Positions 17,611 to 25,852 of a DNA stretch of 64,000 bases are shown piece by piece. The notes under the pieces were generated by a model. The model had not been told where the DNA came from and ran no database searches. It was given only the letters and a program-made list of their open reading frames with translations. The DNA is from an uncultured Pelagibacteraceae bacterium. GTDB lineage: Bacteria > Pseudomonadota > Alphaproteobacteria > Pelagibacterales > Pelagibacteraceae. Within the stretch, counting starts at the first letter, position 1. Each line of letters opens with the position of its first letter. Location of the stretch: positions 1-64,000 of the forward strand of contig CACIHQ010000003.1 of assembly GCA_902586495.1 (NCBI GenBank). Reading direction: 5' to 3'. Made by a program: the position numbers and the translations under genes.

Positions 17611-18552
17611 TTAAGTTAGATTATTAATTAACCTTTCAAAAACTTTTTCAGCACTAAGTTTATTTAAATCTGTCACTTCAACAACTTTAAAATTTTCTCT
17701 TTCAATGCTCACTTTATAAGCGGTTGTGTGTTTACCAAATAAGGTCAAACCCTTAGCACCTACATGTGCTGCTATATGTGCTGGGCCAGTGTCATTAGCA
17801 ATGATAAATGAACTATCTCTAATAAGAGTTGTTAGCTGCGATATATTTAAAGCCTTATCATTATCAAGAATACTTTTTGCATCAAATTTTTTAGCATCCT
17901 CTATTTCATTAGGACCAGGTGCCGTAATAATTTCGTATTCCGTACTAAACTTACCCTTAATTAATTTAATCAAATCATTGTAGTAAGGCCATTTTTTTAT
18001 TGATAGATGTGGAGAACAGAAAGGAAATAATAAAATATATTTTTTTAAATTATATTTTTTTTTGATTTCATTAATTTCAGAACAAGCCCAACTAAAATTA
18101 GGTTTAAGTGTATTGATTGTATTCAGCCCAGTCTCTTTGAGTTGATGATCAAATCTATTTAATACTGAATTTTTGTCAAATTTTTCTTTAGTTATATCTT
18201 CAGGCAAAGTTGTTCTTGTGCTAGACCAAATATCTTTATTGCTTTTTGGGAAAAGAATATTTCTATAAAAAGAAGTTCTTGATGAATTTTGAAGATCAAA
18301 CACTTTTGAAAAATTATGTTTTTTAATTTCTCTCATTAAAAAATATAGATAAATTAAATTATATTTTGGTAGTCTTTTGTCTAAGATCACCTCATTTACA
18401 AAAGGATTTTTCTTAAATAGTTCAAAATAAGGTTTTGTTGTCAGTAGATATATTCGATCATCTTTATGATTTTCAGATATATCTTGAATTGCCCCACTAG
18501 CTTGAGCTATATCTCCTAGTGATCCGTGTTTGATAATTAAAATATTAGACAT
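17611..18552 (-). CDS. family 9 glycosyltransferase (heptosyltransferase-like)
   Basis: This 313-residue protein opens with ILIIKHGSLGDIAQASGAI, the GT9 acceptor-domain signature. It carries FPFCSPHLSIKKWP midway and the donor-domain motif NDTGPAHIAAHVGAKGLTLFG near 250. GT9 enzymes such as WaaC/WaaF add heptose or a related sugar to the lipopolysaccharide core. It lies tail-to-tail with the methyltransferase gene, 4 bases apart, so it is part of the same surface-glycan neighbourhood but a separate transcript. Confidence 0.9.
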   Translation of the reverse strand: MSNILIIKHGSLGDIAQASGAIQDISENHKDDRIYLLTTKPYFELFKKNPFVNEVILDKRLPKYNLIYLYFLMREIKKHNFSKVFDLQNSSRTSFYRNILFPKSNKDIWSSTRTTLPEDITKEKFDKNSVLNRFDHQLKETGLNTINTLKPNFSWACSEINEIKKKYNLKKYILLFPFCSPHLSIKKWPYYNDLIKLIKGKFSTEYEIITAPGPNEIEDAKKFDAKSILDNDKALNISQLTTLIRDSSFIIANDTGPAHIAAHVGAKGLTLFGKHTTAYKVSIERENFKVVEVTDLNKLSAEKVFERLINNLT

Positions 18553-18584
18553 ATTTATAACAAGATAGCACAGTATTAAATTTT

Positions 18585-18974
18585 ATGAATAAAATTATAG
18601 TCGAGGTTTCAATTGGGGAACTTTTAGACAAAGTTTCAATTTTAGAGATTAAGCAAGAAAAAATTAAAGACACTGAAAAGTTAAAATTTATTAACAACGA
18701 ATATTCTGTTTTAAAAGACCAATTAGACAAAAATGTTAAGTCTGATGAAAAACTCGATAAACTTTATCAATCACTAAAAGAAATAAATTCTAAACTTTGG
18801 TTAATTGAGGATGAAAAAAGATTATGTGAAAAAGAAAAGGATTTTGGAGAAAAATTTATTAAACTTTCCAGAGATGTTCACTTTTTAAATGATGACCGTG
18901 CAAAAATAAAATTAGAAATTAATAATCATACTGGATCTAAAATCAAAGAAATTAAAGAATATACAAAATATTAG
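18585..18974 (+). CDS. DUF6165-like small charged protein
   Basis: This 129-residue, strongly charged, mostly helical protein begins IIVEVSIGELLDKVSILEIKQEKI. It has a mid-section (LDKLYQSLKEINSKLWLIEDEKRLCEKEKDFGEKFIKLSRDVHFLNDDRA) that matches my recollection of the DUF6165 family, often seen next to glycosyltransferase genes. There is no signal peptide or membrane segment. The function is unknown. It is divergent from the GT9 gene (32 bases) and its 3' end overlaps the convergent amino acid permease by 4 bases. Confidence 0.65.
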   Translation: MNKIIVEVSIGELLDKVSILEIKQEKIKDTEKLKFINNEYSVLKDQLDKNVKSDEKLDKLYQSLKEINSKLWLIEDEKRLCEKEKDFGEKFIKLSRDVHFLNDDRAKIKLEINNHTGSKIKEIKEYTKY

Positions 18975-19645
18975 TAGCTATATTTTTTTTCCAAAAACTT
19001 TATTAAATTGTGAATTATAAAAGTCATAAATAAATAAATTCCACCCGCAACTATAAAGACTTCAATTGGTTTAAAAGTAGTCGATATTATGTATTTAGCT
19101 ACACCCGTTAAATCCATCAATGTAACTGTGCTTGCTAACGAGGTACCTTTAAGCATTAGTATTATTTCATTCCCATATGCGGGAAGAGATTGTCTAATAG
19201 CTATAGGAATTTGAACTTTACAAAAAATAATCTTATTAGAAATACCCAAACTTTTTCCAGCCTCAATAATGCCTGGTTTAATCGTTTGAAAAGCAGACCT
19301 TAAAATTTCAGAAGTATAAGCACCAGTATTTAACGCAAAAGCTAAAATTGCACACCAATATGGCTCCTTGAGAATTACCCACAAAAAAGAGGATCTTAAA
19401 GATTCTATCTGACCTAAGCCGAAATATATAATAAATATTTGAACCAATAATGGAGTTCCCCTAAACACATATGAATATCCATATGCAAATTTATTTACAA
19501 AAATATTTTTATTTAATCTTAAAATTGCGAATAATAATCCAATAAATAATCCTACAATTAAAGAAACTGACAAAAGTTTCAAAGTTACTACAGTAGCATT
19601 TAACAGCTTTGGAAAACTATTTATCATTAATTCAAAATCCATCAA
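18971..19645 (-). CDS. polar amino acid ABC transporter permease (HisM type)
   Basis: This 224-residue membrane protein has about five hydrophobic segments. It carries the HEQR-family permease motif YVFRGTPLLVQIFIIYFGLGQ near 55-76 and the EAA loop IIEAGKSLGISNKIIFCKVQIPIA near 135-157 that docks an ATPase. It pairs with the HisQ-type permease just upstream, whose end its ATG overlaps by 4 bases. No ATP-binding gene accompanies the set in this window, so an ATPase must be supplied from elsewhere. Confidence 0.92.
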   Translation of the reverse strand: MMDFELMINSFPKLLNATVVTLKLLSVSLIVGLFIGLLFAILRLNKNIFVNKFAYGYSYVFRGTPLLVQIFIIYFGLGQIESLRSSFLWVILKEPYWCAILAFALNTGAYTSEILRSAFQTIKPGIIEAGKSLGISNKIIFCKVQIPIAIRQSLPAYGNEIILMLKGTSLASTVTLMDLTGVAKYIISTTFKPIEVFIVAGGIYLFMTFIIHNLIKFLEKKYSY

Positions 19646-20334
19646 TAACCTCTACTATACTTAACTTCTAATTTATTTATTAACTTCATGCTTATAAAGG
19701 TAAGTAATAAATATAAAACTGCAGCGAATGAATAAAAAAATAGTGGATCTCTTGTAGATCCAGCAGCAATATAAGATTGTCTCATTATTTCAACCAAACC
19801 TGTTACAGATATTAAAGATGTATCTTTAAGTGTAATTTGCCAAACGTTACTTAAATTCGGTATGGCAAGTCTTAACATTTGTGGAAGAATAATTTTATAG
19901 AACTGTTTAAATTTACTAAATCCTAAAACCTTTGCAGCCTCAAATTGACCTTTATCAATCGATTGAATGGCTCCTCTAAAGACTTCAGTCGAATAAGCAC
20001 CAGATATTATACCTATAGCAAATGAGCCAGTAACAAACGCATTAATTTCAATGTATTCATTGTATCCAAATATTGAAGCAACAAACATAATCGCTCCACT
20101 TCCACCAAAAAAGAAAAGATAAATAACTAATAATTCAGGGACACCTCTGATAACTGTTGTGTAGATATTAGCAATTAAATTTAGAAATTTAAATTTAGAT
20201 AATTTTAATGGAGTAAAAATTGCAGCGAAACTAAAACCGATTAACATTGCTGTTATTGAAACAGCTATAGTCATTAGGGTTGCACAAAATAACTCATCAC
20301 CCCAACCAGTATCTCCAAAAGCTAGAAGTTCCAT
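19642..20334 (-). CDS. polar amino acid ABC transporter permease (HisQ type)
   Basis: This 230-residue membrane protein is the partner of the HisM-type subunit. It has VIRGVPELLVIYLFFFGGSGAIM near 63-85 and the EAA loop GQFEAAKVLGFSKFKQFYKIILPQ near 133-156. The HisQ-like subfamily handles basic or other polar amino acids and opines. A perfect hairpin lies 5 bases before its ATG, separating it from the binding-protein gene. Confidence 0.92.
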   Translation of the reverse strand: MELLAFGDTGWGDELFCATLMTIAVSITAMLIGFSFAAIFTPLKLSKFKFLNLIANIYTTVIRGVPELLVIYLFFFGGSGAIMFVASIFGYNEYIEINAFVTGSFAIGIISGAYSTEVFRGAIQSIDKGQFEAAKVLGFSKFKQFYKIILPQMLRLAIPNLSNVWQITLKDTSLISVTGLVEIMRQSYIAAGSTRDPLFFYSFAAVLYLLLTFISMKLINKLEVKYSRGY

Positions 20335-20339
20335 ATAGA

Positions 20340-20366
20340 TTGGCGACTATACATGATAGTCGCCAA
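20340..20366 (-). promoter_or_regulatory. hairpin between the amino acid binding-protein gene and its permease genes
   Basis: A perfect 11-base-pair stem (20340-20350 with 20356-20366) closes a 5-base loop. Reading the minus strand, it is not followed by a T-run, so it is more likely an mRNA 3'-end stabiliser or processing site than an intrinsic terminator. It ends 5 bases before the permease ATG and probably limits permease expression. Confidence 0.65.
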
Positions 20367-20379
20367 ACCTAAAATTTAA

Positions 20380-21207
20380 TTACATAGAAGCGTCAAAACC
20401 GAACCATTTAGTAGCTATTCTACTAATATCTCCGTTCTTTCTTGCTTTATTAATTGCAGCATTAAACTTTTTTAAAAGTTCAGTATCATCTTTTCTAATA
20501 CCTACCCCAACACCATTTCCAAAAGCACCGCCTGAAAAAGTTGGTCCAGTTAAAACAACTGGCTTGCCAGATTTTTCTGCATAATCACTAAATGCTACTG
20601 CAGCAGCTAAAGCAGCATCACATCTTCCAGATGCTAAATCTAAATTAACTTCATCTTGTGTCTTGTAAGTTCTGACATTTACTTTTCCTACATCGCCAGA
20701 GTCTAAAAAGTTTTGATGGATTGTAGCAGTTTGCACACAAACAGTTTTACCTGCTAATGCAGCAGTAAGAGTTTTAAGATCTTTTTTAGCTGCAGCATTT
20801 GGTTTAGTAAGATTTATCCCAGCAGATGTATCTAAACCTTCTAGGCTAGATCCTCTCATGACTGCTAAAGATGCAACTTCATCTGCATATCCTTGGGAAA
20901 AGCTAATGGCTTTTTGTCTTTCTGCAGTAATTGACATACCTGCCATTATTGCATCAAACTTTCTCATGATTAAAGCTGGAATCATTCCATCCCAATCTTG
21001 CTCAACTATCACACACTGTTGTCCAATGTATCTACATAGTGTGTAAGCTAATTCAACTTCGAAACCTATTAACTTACCTGCCTCATTTTTTGAGTTCCAA
21101 GGAGGATAAGCACCCTCTGTTCCAATTCTTATTTTATCAGCATTAACATTTCCTATTATCAATAAAGAAAGCAAAACTGAAAAAATAGTTTTTTTAAATA
21201 TATTCAT
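20380..21207 (-). CDS. polar amino acid ABC transporter substrate-binding protein (ArgT/HisJ family)
   Basis: This 275-residue periplasmic protein has a signal peptide ending near NVNA. The family pattern is KIRIGTEGAYPPWNSKNEAGKLIGFEVELAYTLCRYI, then EQDWDGMIPALIMRKFDAIMAGMSITAERQKAISFS and SGRCDAALA. The ligand contacts resemble LAO (lysine/arginine/ornithine) or octopine receptors, so a basic amino acid or related compound is likely. A strong ribosome-binding site (AAGGAGA) precedes the ATG. The gene heads an operon with the two permeases. Confidence 0.93.
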   Translation of the reverse strand: MNIFKKTIFSVLLSLLIIGNVNADKIRIGTEGAYPPWNSKNEAGKLIGFEVELAYTLCRYIGQQCVIVEQDWDGMIPALIMRKFDAIMAGMSITAERQKAISFSQGYADEVASLAVMRGSSLEGLDTSAGINLTKPNAAAKKDLKTLTAALAGKTVCVQTATIHQNFLDSGDVGKVNVRTYKTQDEVNLDLASGRCDAALAAAVAFSDYAEKSGKPVVLTGPTFSGGAFGNGVGVGIRKDDTELLKKFNAAINKARKNGDISRIATKWFGFDASM

Positions 21208-21243
21208 TATTATCTCCTTTAATAAAAAAATATTATTTCACAG

Positions 21244-21249
21244 ATTATA
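21244..21249 (-). promoter_or_regulatory. -10 element of the amino acid binding-protein gene
   Basis: On the minus strand a perfect TATAAT lies about 36 bases before the ATG at 21207 and would give a leader of about 30 bases holding AAGGAGA. No good -35 hexamer is seen, only a T-rich stretch. Confidence 0.45.
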
Positions 21250-21267
21250 GATATTAAAAAGAAAAAA

Positions 21268-22308
21268 TTAATGATTTATTGATGAAGAAAAATTCCAAGA
21301 ACAATCAAAACTAGGTATGTAAACTCTAGATAAATTAGTATTTCCAAAATGATGATTGAATACATTCAACCAATTTTCAACTTGAAGAGGTTTTTTATCC
21401 TGACTTCCAACTTGTGCAGTAATAACACCCTTGGGTCTGAGTATTCTGACTAAAGACTCCATATTTTTGGCTGCAAGATCTATACAAAACTGGTCATCAT
21501 TTAAATCAACAAAAATATGATCATATGTATCTTCATTCACTGTCTTTATACTTTCAAAAGCATCTCCCCACACACATTTTACGGAATTTTTTTCTATAGC
21601 TTTTTTTCCAATATCACCAAGATGTTTATTACAAACTTCTACAACTTCTGGATCTAATTCATACCAATCTATAAAGTTAAACTTTTTTGAAATACATTCT
21701 CTTGCAACACCACCATCACCGCCACCGATTATTGCTGCTCTTTCATTTTTTTTATTTAACTTCAGACCTGCTCCAACAAAAGTTGAGCTGTACAAATGTT
21801 CATCTGATGCAGCCACTTGTATTTCACCGTCAATAAATAAAGATTTTCCAAATTGCTCTAATTCTAAAATTTCTATATGTTGACCTACTTTTGATTTAAA
21901 GTCCTCTAAAACCTCATTTACAACATATGATTTTTGTAAACCAGGTGTGCTATAAATATCATGATATAAAGATCGGGTATCTCTATTAAATTCTTTTTTT
22001 ACAATTCTTTTGTGTTCAAATTCTTTCTTAATAATATCAATTGCCACCGATGGGCTTATTTTTCCACAGGTAAAAAAATCAAAACTAATTATTCCTTTTT
22101 CTGGGAATGTATGAAAGCTAATGTGACTTTCAGCTAACAAAGCTAAAATGGTAAAGCCCTGTGGTTCAAATTTATATTTAGAAATATTTAAGATAGTTAC
22201 ATCTGCTGCTTTAGCAATTTCATTAATGACTTTTTCAAAAAGTGTAGGATCGTACTCTTTTGTAGTTCCTATAATATCTAAAGTAATATGCTCACCAACT
22301 TTAATCAT
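21268..22308 (-). CDS. fused S-adenosylmethionine decarboxylase / spermidine synthase-type aminopropyltransferase
   Basis: This 346-residue protein joins two polyamine enzymes. Residues 1 to about 115 are a class 1b SpeD: AESHISFHTFPE holds the self-cleavage site Glu60-Ser61 (Ser61 becomes pyruvoyl), His66 and Cys81 (FFTCGK). Residues from about 125 on are SpeE-like: LYHDIYSTPGLQ, LFIDGEIQVAASDEHLY, and the SAM-site motif IIGGGDGGVARE. Where SpeE usually has DSTDP it reads DLNDDQF, so the amine substrate may differ. The product methylthioadenosine is handled by MtnP, MtnA and an aldolase encoded just upstream on the same strand. Each half is full length; it is a true fusion with no frameshift. 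Confidence 0.9.
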   Translation of the reverse strand: MIKVGEHITLDIIGTTKEYDPTLFEKVINEIAKAADVTILNISKYKFEPQGFTILALLAESHISFHTFPEKGIISFDFFTCGKISPSVAIDIIKKEFEHKRIVKKEFNRDTRSLYHDIYSTPGLQKSYVVNEVLEDFKSKVGQHIEILELEQFGKSLFIDGEIQVAASDEHLYSSTFVGAGLKLNKKNERAAIIGGGDGGVARECISKKFNFIDWYELDPEVVEVCNKHLGDIGKKAIEKNSVKCVWGDAFESIKTVNEDTYDHIFVDLNDDQFCIDLAAKNMESLVRILRPKGVITAQVGSQDKKPLQVENWLNVFNHHFGNTNLSRVYIPSFDCSWNFSSSINH

Positions 22309-22309
22309 C

Positions 22310-22966
22310 TTACCCTTTTTTATAGTTTTTAGCCTTATATAAAACTTTTTTCATTTCATCAAATGAAAGAATTTTAGGTTGTCCTAACTTTAGAGCAATA
22401 GTATATTGATGACAAATATTTTCTATCTCTTGTGCAAGTTCAAAAGCTTGCTCTAAATTTTTCCCAAAAGCAACCTGGCCGTGATTGGACATTAAGCAAG
22501 CGCTTCTATTATCTAAAGCTTTAATTACATTTTTGGATAACTCTTCTGTTCCAAAAGTAGCGTATTCTGCACATTTGATATCCTCTCCTCCTGCTAGAGC
22601 AATCATATAATGAAAAGGTGGTACTGATTTTCCATGTGAAGATACAGCTGTTGCGTGTGGAGAATGAGCATGAACAATTGCTTTAGCATCTTTTTTATTC
22701 ACATAAATATCTCGGTGAAATCTCCATTCAGATGATGGTTTGTTTGTTGTATCGTTTTTTTCCTCTTCTTCATTTAAACCCATAAAAATGATATCTTCAG
22801 GTTTAAGTGTTTCATATTTTTTACCTGATGGAGTAATTAAGTATCCTTCTCTATCATCCTCTATTCCTCTCAATGATATATTTCCTGACCTAAGAGGTGA
22901 AAGATTCGTTGAATTTAATTTTAACGAATATTCAATAATTTGATTTCTTTGCTCTAAATTCTTCAT
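22310..22966 (-). CDS. class II aldolase of the methylthioribulose-phosphate route (Ald2/FucA family)
   Basis: This 218-residue zinc-type class II aldolase has GNISLR near 25-30, the conserved glutamate in SSEWRFHRDIY, the zinc histidines in IVHAHSPHATAVSSHG, and MSNHGQVAFG. MtnB (a dehydratase) shares this fold, but the next MtnC/D/E enzymes are absent here. Together with MtnP and MtnA, an aldolase that splits 5-methylthioribulose-1-phosphate into dihydroxyacetone phosphate and methylthioacetaldehyde (Ald2, DHAP shunt) fits best. It sits between speDE (1-base gap) and mtnA (4-base overlap). Aldolase versus dehydratase is an inference. Confidence 0.82.
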   Translation of the reverse strand: MKNLEQRNQIIEYSLKLNSTNLSPLRSGNISLRGIEDDREGYLITPSGKKYETLKPEDIIFMGLNEEEEKNDTTNKPSSEWRFHRDIYVNKKDAKAIVHAHSPHATAVSSHGKSVPPFHYMIALAGGEDIKCAEYATFGTEELSKNVIKALDNRSACLMSNHGQVAFGKNLEQAFELAQEIENICHQYTIALKLGQPKILSFDEMKKVLYKAKNYKKG

Positions 22967-24033
22967 TTAAATAATTCTTTAAGTCCTTTTTCTGATGCCT
23001 CACATACTCCTTTTTCAGTAATCAATCCTGAAACATATTTTGCTGGAGTTACATCAAAAGCTAAATTCATAGCTTTACTTTTTTTTGGATAAATTTGTAT
23101 TTTCTTTATATCTCCTTTTTCATCTAAGCCTTCAACATGAGATAATTCATCTGAATTTCTCTCTTCGATTGGGATATCTTTATGATCTTTTATGTTCCAG
23201 TCGATTGTTGAACTTGGAAGTGCAACATAAAAAGGAATGTTATTATCATGAGCTGCTAGTGCTTTAAGATAAGTTCCAACCTTATTACAAACATCTCCAT
23301 TGGCTAGAGTTCTGTCTGTTCCAACAATACACAAGTCAACTTCACCTCTTTGCATTAATATGCCACCTGTGTTATCTGCAATAATTGTATTTTTAATTCC
23401 TTCTTCGTTTAATTCATAAGATGTAAGATTTGCTCCTTGATTTCTTGGTCTAGTTTCGTCTGCCCATACATGGATGGGAATTCCTTTTTTGTGTGCTTGA
23501 TAAATTGGAGAAGTTGCGGTCCCCCAATTTATTGTTGCAAGCCAACCTGCATTACAATGAGTTAATATATTAACTGTATCTTTTTTCTTATTATAGATTT
23601 CTTCAATAATTTTTAGTCCATTTAATCCGATATTTTCACAAAATTTTACATCCTCTTCACATATATCTTTTGCTTCATTCAAGGCTATTTCTAGGATTTT
23701 ATCGCTGTTAACAACTGATAATTTATTCATCATTCTGTCAACAGCCCACTTTAGATTTATCGCTGTTGGTCTTGAATTAATTAAATCTTCTACAGATTTC
23801 TTTAAAAATGATTGATCATTATTTTCAATAATCGCTAATACTAATCCGTAAGCTGCTGTTGCTCCAATTAAGGGCGCACCCCTAACCTCCATTGTTTTAA
23901 TTGCATTTATTGCATCTTTAACTGTTTTAAGATCTTTGATTAAAAATCGATGAGGAAGTTTTGTCTGATCAATAATTTTAACAAGATTATTTTCAAACCA
24001 AATAGTACGATATTCTTTTCCCTTTATTTTCAT
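22963..24033 (-). CDS. mtnA: S-methyl-5-thioribose-1-phosphate isomerase
   Basis: This 356-residue enzyme is related to eIF2B subunits and turns 5-methylthioribose-1-phosphate into the ribulose form. Diagnostic motifs are MEVRGAPLIGATAAYGLVLA (about 49-68), ILTHCNAGWLAT with the catalytic cysteine, WADETRPRNQGANLT, and the catalytic-Asp motif IVGTDRTLANGDVCNKVGTY. It overlaps the aldolase gene by 4 bases and acts directly before it. Its product and the neighbours make this a methylthioadenosine disposal operon. Confidence 0.96.
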   Translation of the reverse strand: MKIKGKEYRTIWFENNLVKIIDQTKLPHRFLIKDLKTVKDAINAIKTMEVRGAPLIGATAAYGLVLAIIENNDQSFLKKSVEDLINSRPTAINLKWAVDRMMNKLSVVNSDKILEIALNEAKDICEEDVKFCENIGLNGLKIIEEIYNKKKDTVNILTHCNAGWLATINWGTATSPIYQAHKKGIPIHVWADETRPRNQGANLTSYELNEEGIKNTIIADNTGGILMQRGEVDLCIVGTDRTLANGDVCNKVGTYLKALAAHDNNIPFYVALPSSTIDWNIKDHKDIPIEERNSDELSHVEGLDEKGDIKKIQIYPKKSKAMNLAFDVTPAKYVSGLITEKGVCEASEKGLKELFK

Positions 24034-24942
24034 TTAATCAATTTTAGATGAAATAAAATTCAAAATTTTTGGATTAAACTCTTTAAAACAAGTGGCTCTA
24101 TCCATATCATGATAATTTTTAATTGGTTTTCCCCATACACTACAACTTTTTCCATTAACCTTGTTGTCTTGAGAAATTACTATTCTTTCAACACCAGAGA
24201 CTTCCTCAACCCAATCCGATACTAGTCCACCAAATGGATCTTTGGGATGAGTAAAAACTAATACAGGTAAATTTAAACTTTTTTTAATTTCATCTATTTG
24301 CATTTGTCTCATATTGGCCGGACCAGGACCATCTTTTTTCTCAAATTTTTTTAAAGCATCCTTCACTCCAACTTTTTTAACTTTATATGTTTTTGTTAAA
24401 CGACCATAACATTCAGGTACAAAAGAAATACCTCCAGCAACAAAATCTTGATATCTGCTGAGTAACATCATTGTCATCCATCCACCACAAGATCGTCCAG
24501 TTATAAATATTTGTTTTTTATTAAATCCCTGAGCAGTAAAATCCTCAATAAGTTTTAAATTTGCATCTAATCTTTTTTCAAGTTTTGGCTTACCTTTATA
24601 TGGCTCTATAAATTTTTTTTTATTCCATAATCTTTTATAATCATCTCCTTTAAGTTTGCCTGTACAAAAAAGATAAACAACTATCTCTTTATCTTTAACC
24701 TTTTTTCCAACTAAAGATGACATATTATTCATCCCTCCCTTCCATGCGCAATCATTAGACGGACCATCGTGAGTAGTTTGACCATGATTATAAATTAATA
24801 GAATTTTATTTTGTGGATTATTTATTTTTTGATCTTTTAAATAACTAACTTTATTATTCAAAAATCCACTCTTAGTCATTTTATCAGCAAGGACATTTGT
24901 GTTAAAAAAAATGATAATTAGTATTGCTAAAAGTTTTTTCAT
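24034..24942 (-). CDS. secreted alpha/beta-hydrolase-like protein
   Basis: This 302-residue protein has a signal peptide (about 1-19). GRSCGGWM near 150-157 is a nucleophile elbow (GxSxGG). The acid is probably in FTHPKDPFGG and the histidine in NYHDMDRATC, near the C-terminus. The NHGQTTHDGPSNDC stretch suggests an oxyanion-hole region, and several cysteines fit periplasmic disulfides. I do not recognise a specific family member. It lies between mtnP and mtnA, 1 base from mtnA, in a pathway with no obvious need for a secreted hydrolase. Confidence 0.6.
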   Translation of the reverse strand: MKKLLAILIIIFFNTNVLADKMTKSGFLNNKVSYLKDQKINNPQNKILLIYNHGQTTHDGPSNDCAWKGGMNNMSSLVGKKVKDKEIVVYLFCTGKLKGDDYKRLWNKKKFIEPYKGKPKLEKRLDANLKLIEDFTAQGFNKKQIFITGRSCGGWMTMMLLSRYQDFVAGGISFVPECYGRLTKTYKVKKVGVKDALKKFEKKDGPGPANMRQMQIDEIKKSLNLPVLVFTHPKDPFGGLVSDWVEEVSGVERIVISQDNKVNGKSCSVWGKPIKNYHDMDRATCFKEFNPKILNFISSKID

Positions 24943-25811
24943 TTATTTAATACCCTGCCTGCCACATTTTTTAATTTTTCTATAGTTTTTTTAGTTCTTT
25001 TTTCTGGTGCTGTAATTATTGCAACATCTAAACAATTATTTGTTGGATCCTTAGGATCAACGTGATTTTCAAAATTATCTATTAAATTTTTAATCATATT
25101 TTTTGCTTTAGCGGCATTACCTAATAAAACTTTTACAACTTGTTGAACATCAACGTTTTCATGATCAGGATGCCAGCAATCATAGTCTGTGACCATTGAT
25201 ACAGATGCATATCTAATTTCTGCCTCTCTGGCTAATTTTGCTTCAGGCATATTGGTCATTCCAATTACATCTGCTTTCCAAGATCTATATAAATTTGATT
25301 CTGCTAATGTTGAAAATTGAGGTCCTTCCATAACAACATATGTGCCGTTTCTTTGATACTCAATTTTTTCTTTTTTTATCGCTTCCTCACATGCATTCAT
25401 TAATCCATTAGATGTAGGATGAGCCATAGAAACGTGAGCAACAATTTCGTCATCAAAAAATGTTTTATTTCTTGCAAAAGTTCGATCAATAAACTGATCA
25501 ACAATAACAAATTTTCCAGGGGGCAAATCCTCTTTTAGTGACCCGACTGCTGAAACAGATACGATGTCTGTAACTCCTAGTTGTTTCAGTGCATCAATAT
25601 TTGCCCTAAAATTAATATTTGAGGGTGAAATGAAATGTCCTCTTCCATGTCTTGGCAAAAAATAAACTTCTTTATTTTTATAAATTGTTTTCAAAATTTG
25701 ATCAGATGGCTTTCCCCACGGAGTACTCAAGTCCATTAACTTCCTATCAGTAAATTCCTCTACGTCATAAAGACCGCTTCCACCAATTATTGCTAATTTA
25801 TTTCTTGTCAT
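24939..25811 (-). CDS. mtnP: S-methyl-5'-thioadenosine phosphorylase
   Basis: This 290-residue purine phosphorylase cleaves methylthioadenosine to adenine and methylthioribose-1-phosphate. It has IIGGSGLYDVEEF at the start, PRHGRGHFISPSNINFRANI, SAVGSLKEDLPPGKFVI, and the MTAP-type substrate loop VIGMTNMPEAKLAREAEI, followed by VTDYDCWH. Length and the MTNMPEA motif favour MTAP over PNP. Adenine would be salvaged by Apt, encoded divergently 41 bases away. It is first in the mtnP-hydrolase-mtnA-aldolase-speDE run. Confidence 0.95.
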   Translation of the reverse strand: MTRNKLAIIGGSGLYDVEEFTDRKLMDLSTPWGKPSDQILKTIYKNKEVYFLPRHGRGHFISPSNINFRANIDALKQLGVTDIVSVSAVGSLKEDLPPGKFVIVDQFIDRTFARNKTFFDDEIVAHVSMAHPTSNGLMNACEEAIKKEKIEYQRNGTYVVMEGPQFSTLAESNLYRSWKADVIGMTNMPEAKLAREAEIRYASVSMVTDYDCWHPDHENVDVQQVVKVLLGNAAKAKNMIKNLIDNFENHVDPKDPTNNCLDVAIITAPEKRTKKTIEKLKNVAGRVLNK

Positions 25812-25852
25812 GTTTCAAATTTAAATTATTTATACTGCAATAATTACTTATT

